From JAVBKP01 sp031553975 (GTDB lineage Bacteria > Bacillota > Clostridia > Peptostreptococcales > Anaerovoracaceae): DNA of 12,467 nucleotides. A program made the position numbers and the translations under genes. The notes beneath the pieces are model-generated. The model worked only from the letters and a program-made list of their open reading frames with translations. It was not told the DNA's origin and searched no databases. Below are positions 1 to 5,807 of this stretch, one piece after another; positions within the stretch are counted from its first letter, which is position 1, and every line of letters starts with the position of its first letter. Location of the stretch: NCBI GenBank assembly GCA_031553975.1, contig JAVBKP010000112.1, forward strand, positions 1-12,467, given 5' to 3'.

Positions 1-1
1 T

Positions 2-1024
2 GTATTCCTAATGCCTACCATGATGTTGATCATGAACTGTGTGACAGTGCTAATCATTTGGGTTGGTGCGCACCAAATCGCAGAATCCACCATGCAGGTA
101 GGCGACATGATGGCATTTATGAGTTATGTAATGCAGATTATTATGTCATTTTTGATGCTATCCATGATGTTTATATTCCTACCTAGAGCGGCTGTATCAG
201 GTGAACGTATTAGAGAAGTGCTAGATACCAAGGCTGAGATTGTAGATATGGCCAATCCAGTTGGGTTCAGTGTTGCTAAAAAAGGATATGTAGAATTTAA
301 AAATGTAAGTTTTAGATACCATGGCGCAGAGGAAGATGCGGTTGAGAACATCAGCTTCACGGCAAAGCCAGGTGAGATGACAGCCATTATTGGTTCTACA
401 GGCGCAGGCAAGACCACAATTGCCAATTTGATGTTGCGTTTTTATGACACAACAGGCGGTGAAGTGCTAGTGAGTGGCGTGAATGTGAAAGAAGTTTCTC
501 AGCACGAGCTTCGCGAAAAAATAGGGTACGTACCGCAAAAGGCTGTATTGTTCTCTGGAACAATTGAGTCCAATATCAAATATGGTGCTAACGAAGTGAT
601 GGATGAAGTCATGATTAAGTCAGCAGAAGTAGCACAAGCGGCTAAATTCATCGAAGAAAAAGAGGAGAAGTTCAAAGAGCCTATTGCCCAAGGCGGCGCT
701 AACGTATCTGGAGGTCAAAAACAACGTATTTCCATTGCCAGAGCATTGGCTAAAAATCCAGATATATTCATATTTGATGATAGCTTCTCAGCCCTTGACT
801 ATAAGACGGATGTGGCTCTGAGAAAAGCATTGAAGGAATACACAGGAGAAAGCACTGTAATTGTAGTGGCACAACGTGTCAGCACAATTTTGAATGCAGA
901 GCAGATTATTGTACTAGATGAAGGAAAGATTGTAGGGCAAGGCTCACATAGAGAATTGTTAAAAAGTTGTCCTCAATATCTTGAGATTGCATCAAGTCAG
1001 CTTTCAAAGGAGGAATTGGCATAA
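2..1024 (+). CDS. ABC exporter subunit, TMD-NBD type (5' truncated by window edge), degenerate-site partner
   Basis: This is the C-terminal part of a fused membrane/ATPase ABC exporter half. The frame is open from base 2, so the ATG at 11 is internal and the true start lies outside the window. Residues below count from that ATG. Two hydrophobic stretches (about 1-25 and 33-60) are the last transmembrane helices. The ATPase domain follows, with Walker A GSTGAGKT at 128-135 (Lys134), ABC signature VSGGQ at 232-236, and Walker B ending in Asp256-Asp257. The usual catalytic Glu after Walker B is Asp257, and the H-loop His is Gln288. Both substitutions mark the inactive-site subunit in known heterodimeric exporters such as TM287/288. 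The stop codon overlaps the next ABC gene's start by 1 bp (TAATG), so the two proteins are surely co-translated partners. The substrate, probably a drug, lipid or peptide, cannot be read from the sequence. Confidence 0.93.
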   Translation, partial: VFLMPTMMLIMNCVTVLIIWVGAHQIAESTMQVGDMMAFMSYVMQIIMSFLMLSMMFIFLPRAAVSGERIREVLDTKAEIVDMANPVGFSVAKKGYVEFKNVSFRYHGAEEDAVENISFTAKPGEMTAIIGSTGAGKTTIANLMLRFYDTTGGEVLVSGVNVKEVSQHELREKIGYVPQKAVLFSGTIESNIKYGANEVMDEVMIKSAEVAQAAKFIEEKEEKFKEPIAQGGANVSGGQKQRISIARALAKNPDIFIFDDSFSALDYKTDVALRKALKEYTGESTVIVVAQRVSTILNAEQIIVLDEGKIVGQGSHRELLKSCPQYLEIASSQLSKEELA

Positions 1025-2898
1025 TGAGCGAGAATAAACAACCACAAAAGTCTTCAAGACCTCACGGCGGGCCAGGGGGACCAGGCGCTAATATGTTGCA
1101 AGGGCCAAAAGCCAAAGACTTCAAAGGCACCATGAAAAAACTAATAGCATATATGGGCAAGCACAAATGGACAATACTCTTTGTTTGGATAGTAACCATA
1201 TGCGCCACTGTATTCACAGTGGTAGGCCCCAAAATTCTTGGAAACGCCACAGACGAGCTTTTCACAGGGCTAATGGCTAAATTTGCAGGCACAGGAAATA
1301 TAGAATTTTCCAAAATTGCAGGAATTTTACTTTGGGTGCTAGGACTTTACGTATTCAGCGTATGTCTGTCATACATTCAAGGATTTGTAATGGCCAACGT
1401 GACGCAAAAAATCACATACCAACTGAGAAAAGACCTGGATCTAAAAATCCACAAACTACCATTAAAATATTACGACAAAACCACAAATGGAGAAGTGCTG
1501 TCCAGATTTACCAATGACGTAGATACCATCAGCCAAAGTCTTAGCCAGAGTATGAATCAAATTATAAGCTCAGTGACAGGATTAATCGGTATGATCATCA
1601 TGATGCTATCCATTAGCTGGCAGCTTACCTTGATAGCCCTTTGTATATTGCCACTATCTATGGTATTCGTTGGACTCATCATAAAACAATCACAAAAGCA
1701 TTTTAAAAACCAACAAAAATACCTAGGACATGTCAATGGACAGGTGGAAGAAATGTACTCAAGTCATGTGATTGTAAAGGCTTTCAATGGGGAAGTTGCT
1801 GCGGCAGAGGCCTTCGAGAAGGACAATGACATGCTGTACAAATCAGCTTGGAAAGCAAATTTCCTATCTGGCTTGATGATGCCTATTACTGCTTTTATCA
1901 GCAACTTAGGGTATGTGGCAGTGTGCCTGATGGGAGGATACTTTGCCGTGAACGGAACACTTACAGTAGGAGGGATTCAGTCCTTCGTTCAGTATGTGAG
2001 GCAGTTCACACAGCCTATTTCCCAGCTTGCCCAGATTTCTAACGTACTTCAGCAGACCGCAGCAGCGGCAGAGCGTGTATTTGAGTTCTTAGGCCAAGAG
2101 GAAGAGTTGGCAGATGCCAAAGACGCCATAGCCCTTTCACATAAAGCCCACGAGCACAAAGGCAGCGATGTTACATTCCAAAATGTAAACTTCGGGTACG
2201 AAGAGGGACAGCCAGTCATTAAAGACTTTAGCGCCCATATACTACCTGGACAGAAAGTGGCTATTGTAGGACCGACAGGCGCAGGAAAAACCACCATAAT
2301 GAAACTACTGATGCGTTTTTATGACGTAACAGGTGGCGCAATATTAGTGGACGCAAACGACATTAGGCATGTAGAACGGGATGAACTCCGAACTTTATTC
2401 GGCATGGTATTGCAAGACACTTGGCTATTCAATGGCACGGTAGCAGACAATATTCGTTATGGCAAGCTAGACGCCACAGATGAAGAGGTAAAAGAAGCAG
2501 CAAAAGCAGCCCAAGTCCACCAATTCGTCCGTACGCTACCAGACAAATATAATATGGTGCTTAACGAAGAAGCCAGCAATGTATCCCAAGGGCAAAAGCA
2601 GCTGCTGACCATCGCAAGGGCCATATTGGCTGACCCAGAGATTCTTATACTGGATGAAGCCACAAGTAGCGTAGATACTCGTACAGAGGTGCTAATCCAA
2701 AAGGCTATGGATAACTTGATGAAGGGAAGAACTAGCTTCGTTATCGCTCACAGATTATCCACAATCAGGGATGCAGATTTAATCTTGGTTATGGACCAAG
2801 GAAATATTATTGAACAAGGAAATCACGAAGAGCTATTGGCTTCCGGCGGATTTTATGCTAATCTATATAATAGCCAGTTTGATATGGGCGAAGAATAA
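1024..2898 (+). CDS. ABC exporter subunit, TMD-NBD type, catalytic-Glu partner
   Basis: A complete 624-residue ABC exporter half. About 35 cytosolic residues rich in Gly and Pro (GGPGGPG at 15-21) precede the membrane domain. Hydrophobic segments lie near 50-72, 98-125, 175-195, 200-222 and 283-310, as expected for a six-helix type I exporter fold. The ATPase domain has Walker A GPTGAGKT at 416-423 (Lys422), Walker B ILILDE with Asp544-Glu545, and H-loop His576. Its signature is NVSQGQ (519-524) rather than SGGQ. This degenerate signature complements the degenerate Walker B and H-loop of the preceding subunit, so the heterodimer is predicted to have one competent and one impaired ATP site. 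The start ATG overlaps the upstream TAA by 1 bp, and the upstream gene's GGAGG at 1010-1014 serves as ribosome binding site. It acts in the cytoplasmic membrane as an exporter; cargo is unknown. The next gene starts 35 bp downstream on the same strand. Confidence 0.96.
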   Translation: MSENKQPQKSSRPHGGPGGPGANMLQGPKAKDFKGTMKKLIAYMGKHKWTILFVWIVTICATVFTVVGPKILGNATDELFTGLMAKFAGTGNIEFSKIAGILLWVLGLYVFSVCLSYIQGFVMANVTQKITYQLRKDLDLKIHKLPLKYYDKTTNGEVLSRFTNDVDTISQSLSQSMNQIISSVTGLIGMIIMMLSISWQLTLIALCILPLSMVFVGLIIKQSQKHFKNQQKYLGHVNGQVEEMYSSHVIVKAFNGEVAAAEAFEKDNDMLYKSAWKANFLSGLMMPITAFISNLGYVAVCLMGGYFAVNGTLTVGGIQSFVQYVRQFTQPISQLAQISNVLQQTAAAAERVFEFLGQEEELADAKDAIALSHKAHEHKGSDVTFQNVNFGYEEGQPVIKDFSAHILPGQKVAIVGPTGAGKTTIMKLLMRFYDVTGGAILVDANDIRHVERDELRTLFGMVLQDTWLFNGTVADNIRYGKLDATDEEVKEAAKAAQVHQFVRTLPDKYNMVLNEEASNVSQGQKQLLTIARAILADPEILILDEATSSVDTRTEVLIQKAMDNLMKGRTSFVIAHRLSTIRDADLILVMDQGNIIEQGNHEELLASGGFYANLYNSQFDMGEE

Positions 2899-2933
2899 AA
2901 CATAGATGTAGCTAGCAGATTAAAGGAGAAGCC

Positions 2934-3590
2934 GTGGAGAAAATTTTATTTCCAGCCGAAGAATTTGAAAAAGTCAAGCAAGACCAAGTAATATATGAGG
3001 CAGCACTAGGCATTCTAAGGGCAAAGATGCAAGTCATCATGAGCGAATACGATTGCTTTCATGGAGATAATCCTATAGGACACATTAAAAGCCGCTTGAA
3101 AACCACGGAAAGTATAGCGCAAAAGCTGTACAAACGAGAATTTCCACTCACAGCACAGTCAGCTAGAGAAAATCTAGCTGACATTGTGGGTGTTCGGGTA
3201 ATATGCGCGTTCTCTAAAGATATTAAGAGAATCGCGAAGAAGATTAGAGAGCAAAAGGATTTGCAGTTTATTGACGAGGATGATTATATTACACATCCAA
3301 AGGAGAGCGGTTATCGTAGCTATCACATGACAGTAGCCGTGCCTGTATACATAAATGGTATTTGTGAAATGATTCACGCTGAGATACAAATACGCACAGA
3401 AGGCATGGACTTTTGGGCCACGTTAGAACACAAAGCAAAATACAAATATCAGGGCAAAATTCCAGAATATCTAAGTGAAGAATTGAAAGCCTGTGCAGAA
3501 AAGACAAAAGAAATAGATGATACGATGCACCAAATCCATGAAGCACTGCTATATATGTATAACGAAAAAGGAGAACAATCCATTGGCTAA
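2934..3590 (+). CDS. Small alarmone synthetase, (p)ppGpp synthase RelP/RelQ family
   Basis: A 218-residue single-domain RelA/SpoT synthetase, the usual size for the RelP/RelQ small alarmone synthetases (about 210 residues). These transfer pyrophosphate from ATP to GDP or GTP to make ppGpp/pppGpp in the cytosol. Visible motifs are the basic substrate-binding stretch HIKSRLK (50-56), DIVGVR (83-88, with the metal-binding Asp83), HPKESGYRSYH (121-131) and AEIQIRT (149-155, with catalytic Glu150), followed by DFWATLEHK (159-167). There is no HD hydrolase, TGS or ACT domain, so it can only synthesise. From memory the N-terminal part (EYDxFHGxNPI, SRLK) looks nearer Bacillus RelP (YwaC) than RelQ. 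The start is GTG at 2934, chosen because AAGGAG at 2923-2928 lies 5 bp upstream. The gap to the ABC gene is 35 bp and the downstream EFR1 gene overlaps its end, so all belong to one transcription unit. The physiological link with the exporter is inference. Confidence 0.95.
   Translation: MEKILFPAEEFEKVKQDQVIYEAALGILRAKMQVIMSEYDCFHGDNPIGHIKSRLKTTESIAQKLYKREFPLTAQSARENLADIVGVRVICAFSKDIKRIAKKIREQKDLQFIDEDDYITHPKESGYRSYHMTVAVPVYINGICEMIHAEIQIRTEGMDFWATLEHKAKYKYQGKIPEYLSEELKACAEKTKEIDDTMHQIHEALLYMYNEKGEQSIG
3569..3573 (+). promoter_or_regulatory. Ribosome binding site that fixes the TTG start of the EFR1 gene
   Basis: AGGAG lies 9 bases before the TTG at 3583, inside the 3' end of the alarmone synthetase gene. 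The in-frame ATG at 3517 has no comparable purine-rich site and would add 22 residues unlike the flavodoxin fold before the FMN loop. The TTG gives Met-Ala-Lys followed directly by the first beta strand. Confidence 0.75.
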
Positions 3591-4344
3591 AAACATAATT
3601 TTTTATTTTACCGGTTCAGGGAACAGCTTAGTGGCAGCTAAAGCCATCGGTGCAAAGCTAGAAGATTGCACACTTGCCAACATGAGGAACACATTTAGAT
3701 TTGGCGAGGAAGCGTACGAAAAAATCGGCTTTGTATTCCCGGTATATGCGGCAGGAATGCCTAGAAAAGTAAAGGACTTTATTGAAAAACTAAACTTTGA
3801 GGGTCAAAAGGATGCCTATGTATTCGTGGTGGCTACAGCAGGATCACCGGACCTTAATGCAGTAGCCCAGGCAGCGGATATACTTGGTAAACAAGGAGTA
3901 AAAGTCACATACAACGCATCTGTACGAATGTTTGCCAACTATGTAGGGCTTTATCCGATGGCAAAGGATGTAGATGAGAAAGTAAAACTAGGCTATAAGC
4001 AACTAGAAAAAATCAGCACAGACATTCAAAATCAACAAAAGGCAGCGTTGCCTCAATATAAAGGCATCATAAACATAGTACACAACATAGCGCTATCGAC
4101 TTTCCACAAGAAAGACAAAGGATTCAATGTATCAGATGATTGCGTTGGATGCAGACGTTGTGTAGAGATTTGCCCCGTGAGCAATATTAAGCTAGAAGGC
4201 ACAAAACCAGAATTTTTAGGTAGCTGTGAACAATGCATGGCATGCGTGCAGTGGTGCCCAAAACAAGCCATCAATTACAAGAAAAAAACCCAAGACCGAG
4301 GAAGATACACCCATCCCGATGTGAAATGGGAAGAGCTTAGATAG
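3583..4344 (+). CDS. EFR1-family flavodoxin/ferredoxin fusion protein
   Basis: A 253-residue redox protein with an N-terminal flavodoxin fold and a C-terminal pair of [4Fe-4S] sites. The FMN phosphate loop is YFTGSGNS (8-15), and PVYAAGMP near residue 53 fits the second flavin loop. The two cluster motifs are Cys187-x2-Cys190-x2-Cys193-x3-Cys197-Pro and Cys215-x2-Cys218-x2-Cys221-x3-Cys225-Pro. This arrangement is the EFR1 family ('EFR1 family ferrodoxin' in databases), common in anaerobic Firmicutes and presumed to shuttle electrons in the cytosol; the physiological partner is not known. The start is a rare TTG supported by AGGAG 9 bp upstream. It overlaps the alarmone synthetase gene by 8 bp, which suggests translational coupling. 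It is the last gene of the operon and is followed after 19 bp by a long hairpin. Family assignment is firm; function is inferred only as electron transfer. Confidence 0.93.
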   Translation: MAKNIIFYFTGSGNSLVAAKAIGAKLEDCTLANMRNTFRFGEEAYEKIGFVFPVYAAGMPRKVKDFIEKLNFEGQKDAYVFVVATAGSPDLNAVAQAADILGKQGVKVTYNASVRMFANYVGLYPMAKDVDEKVKLGYKQLEKISTDIQNQQKAALPQYKGIINIVHNIALSTFHKKDKGFNVSDDCVGCRRCVEICPVSNIKLEGTKPEFLGSCEQCMACVQWCPKQAINYKKKTQDRGRYTHPDVKWEELR

Positions 4345-4363
4345 ATTATTCGTTAAGAGTTAA

Positions 4364-4407
4364 AAACCATCAAACTTGTTCTCCATAGAGAACAAGTTTG
4401 ATGGTTT
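4364..4407. terminator. Long perfect hairpin closing the ABC/alarmone synthetase/EFR1 operon
   Basis: The two arms, 4364-4383 and 4388-4407, are perfect 20-bp inverted complements (AAACCATCAAACTTGTTCTC and its reverse complement) around a 4-base loop, CATA. The + strand tail is GCTTTAATCT, only moderately T-rich. The - strand reading is followed by TT after its own terminal TTT, so termination may work in both directions. It sits 19 bp after the EFR1 stop codon, where an operon terminator is expected. Confidence 0.75.
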
Positions 4408-4479
4408 GCTTTAATCTCCAATTTCAACCAAGCCCCCTTGACTTTCGAAGAACAATATATTACAATATTTTACATTAAG

Positions 4480-4517
4480 AGATTTTATTGCCAAAACAGA
4501 AAGTAGCAATAAAATCT
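4480..4517. repeat. 12-bp perfect inverted repeat over the Rpn promoter region
   Basis: The arms AGATTTTATTGC (4480-4491) and GCAATAAAATCT (4506-4517) are exact reverse complements with a 14-base spacer. The right arm ends 9 bp before the candidate -10 box and covers the -35 position. It could be an operator for a dimeric regulator, a leftover inverted repeat of a small element, or an RNA hairpin if transcription starts further upstream. The sequence alone does not decide. Confidence 0.6.
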
Positions 4518-4532
4518 GAAAACATGTATAAT
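4504..4532 (+). promoter_or_regulatory. Candidate promoter of the Rpn-family gene
   Basis: TATAAT at 4527-4532 matches the sigma-A -10 box exactly. The best -35 at 17-bp spacing is TAGCAA (4504-4509), only 3 of 6 matches, so the promoter may be weak or activator-dependent. The broken gene's ATG at 4547 is 14 bp after the -10 box, which implies a very short leader. Confidence 0.4.
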
Positions 4533-4546
4533 GAAAGGAATAAGGG

Positions 4547-5238
4547 ATGACGAAAGAAAGAGCACAGGGGGAAAACTTAAACGAGAGCAGAATATTACTA
4601 CCTAAAAATGACATCATATTCAAATTGAGATGCAGGTAGCAACGCAAACGGATATGCCTGAAAGAATTGCGTATTATAATGCAAAATCTTTTGTATCACA
4701 AATTAAATCTGGTGAGGACTACAATTCCTTAAAAAAGACGATTAGCATTGTGATTGCAGATTTTGAAATTATAAGGAACAGTGAATCATATACACATCGG
4801 TTTGAACTTCGAGAACATAATACAGGCATCAAATTTACAGATGTTATAGAAATCAATACATTGGAACTTCATAAACTCCCAAACCATGAAGATGGAAGTA
4901 AAAAGTATGATTGGGCTAAGTTTTTGAAGTCTGCGAGTAAGGAGGAATTTGAGATGGTGAGCGAAAAAAATCCAGTCATTGCACAAGCCTATGCGCAGTT
5001 AAAAGTACTAAGTCAAGATGAAGAAAATCAGATACTATACGAGGCGAGGGAAAAAGCCATTCGCGATGAGAACCATAGATTAAACACAGCGATAAAACAA
5101 GGCAGAACTGAAGGCGAATCAAAAGCAAAGATCCAAATTGCAAAACAGCTACGTGCTATGGGCATGACCTTTGAGCAAATCGCAGAGGCGACATTGATTC
5201 CCATTGAGGATTTAAAGAAGGAATTAGATAAAGATTAA
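4547..5238 (+). pseudogene. Rpn-family recombination-promoting nuclease / PD-(D/E)XK transposase-like gene, internally deleted and frameshifted
   Basis: Two frames together make a decayed Rpn-family protein. Frame A starts at ATG 4547, after the purine-rich AAAGGAATAAGGG. It encodes a 30-residue peptide containing LLPKNDIIFK, the typical Rpn N-terminus, and then stops at TAG 4637-4639. Frame B, open after a TGA at 4609-4611, continues with IEMQVATQTDMPERIAYYNA, the conserved ExQ part of the nuclease core. It runs to 5238 through GEDYNSLKKTI and a C-terminal tail (EGESKAKIQIAKQLRAMGM, EQIAEATLIPIEDLKKEL) typical of the family. The ATG at 4630 is internal and has no ribosome binding site. Family proteins have roughly 60-70 residues between these two parts, including the catalytic Asp, and that segment is missing here. 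Both a deletion and a -1 frame change are therefore needed to explain the locus. An inactive remnant is the best reading; Rpn genes are often multicopy, so intact relatives may exist elsewhere in the genome. Confidence 0.82.
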
Positions 5239-5280
5239 AAAACTTAAAGGGCTATCATTATGCCCCACTTGCAACCACAT

Positions 5281-5319
5281 AAAAACAGGTCAGAGGCTAA
5301 TTACAACCTCTGACCTGTT
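5281..5319 (-). terminator. Terminator of the YbjQ-family gene, possibly bidirectional
   Basis: The arms AACAGGTCAGAGG (5284-5296) and CCTCTGACCTGTT (5307-5319) are perfect 13-bp complements with a 10-base loop. On the - strand the stem runs into TTTTT (5285-5281), 20 bp past the stop codon of the - strand gene. In the + direction the hairpin also follows the Rpn remnant but has a poor T tail. Confidence 0.8.
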
Positions 5320-5339
5320 CACATTTCACTTACAATGAA

Positions 5340-5660
5340 TTATTTATACACCACCGCAGTCCCAGAAGCAGTGACCATCAACATACCGTTGTCGGCACCT
5401 AGTACTTCATAGTCAATATCTACACCGATTACTGCATTGGCACCTGATGCCGCAGCTCTGTTTTCCATTTCTCTTAGGGCGTTTTCTCTTGCGTTAATCA
5501 GTTCATCTTCATAGGTGCCTGAACGACCGCCAAAGATGTTAGAAAGACCAGCGATAGCATTTGATATTAAATTAACCCCTGCCACGACCTCTCCAAATAC
5601 AATTCCTTTGTATTCTACGATTTGTTTCCCCTCAATACAGTTTGTTGTTGTTACAATCAT
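5340..5660 (-). CDS. YbjQ / UPF0145 family protein (putative heavy-metal-binding domain)
   Basis: A 106-residue cytosolic protein of the YbjQ (UPF0145, DUF74) family. It begins MIVTTTNCIEGKQIVEYKG, the family's usual opening, and continues through GVNLISNAIAGLSNIFGG, the helix with ARENALREMENRAAASGANAV, and the final strands GVDIDYEVL...MVTASGTAV. Family members are about 100-110 residues, form ring-like oligomers in solved structures, and have no settled function; the heavy-metal label comes from domain databases. The frame extends 12 residues further upstream to 5696. I chose the ATG at 5658-5660 because GGAGGT (5667-5672, - strand) sits 6 bp before it and homologues start there. It is transcribed alone, divergent from the helicase gene and followed by its own terminator. 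Confidence 0.92.
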   Translation of the reverse strand: MIVTTTNCIEGKQIVEYKGIVFGEVVAGVNLISNAIAGLSNIFGGRSGTYEDELINARENALREMENRAAASGANAVIGVDIDYEVLGADNGMLMVTASGTAVVYK

Positions 5661-5666
5661 TCCCAT

Positions 5667-5672
5667 ACCTCC
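5667..5672 (-). promoter_or_regulatory. Ribosome binding site deciding the YbjQ start
   Basis: GGAGGT on the - strand lies 6 bp before the ATG at 5660-5658. The more upstream in-frame ATG at 5696 has no such site and would place this strong ribosome binding site inside the coding sequence. Confidence 0.8.
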
Positions 5673-5713
5673 ATTCATTGAGTTGCCCGTGGGCACACTT
5701 CATCTCTAAGTTA

Positions 5714-5722
5714 AGTATACCA
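5714..5722 (-). promoter_or_regulatory. Extended -10 promoter of the YbjQ-family gene
   Basis: On the - strand TGGTATACT (5722-5714) is an extended -10 element (TG-n-TATACT). No good -35 box lies 16-18 bp upstream; that region is T-rich. Extended -10 promoters often tolerate this. The implied leader is about 45 bases. Confidence 0.55.
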
Positions 5723-5745
5723 CAAAATTTGTCTGATAAAAAGCC

Positions 5746-5774
5746 TACACAATATTGCCAATGCATGGTAAACT
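5746..5774 (+). promoter_or_regulatory. Candidate promoter of the HelD-like helicase gene
   Basis: TACACA (5746-5751, 4 of 6 to the -35 consensus), a 17-bp spacer and TAAACT (5769-5774, 4 of 6) preceded by TG at 5766-5767 form a plausible extended -10 promoter. A better-looking TATAAA at 5790-5795 is too close to the ATG and overlaps the ribosome binding site, so it was not chosen. Confidence 0.35.
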
Positions 5775-5807
5775 AAGAAATTAGGAATGTATAAATAGGG
5801 GGAAAGA

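Noticed and set aside
3517..3582. ATG at 3517 as the start of the EFR1 protein
   Set aside because: It has no ribosome binding site and its 22 extra residues are a translation of the alarmone synthetase end in another frame. The TTG at 3583 has AGGAG at 9 bp and places the first strand of the flavodoxin fold at the N-terminus.
4547..4640. Programmed -1 frameshift joining the two Rpn fragments
   Set aside because: A frameshift alone would not restore the missing core segment with the catalytic Asp, and no classical slippery heptamer or downstream structure is visible.
4630..5238. Intact 202-residue gene starting at ATG 4630
   Set aside because: The codons just before 4630 continue the conserved core (IEMQV), there is no ribosome binding site, and the typical N-terminus sits upstream in another frame. 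It is therefore a gene remnant.
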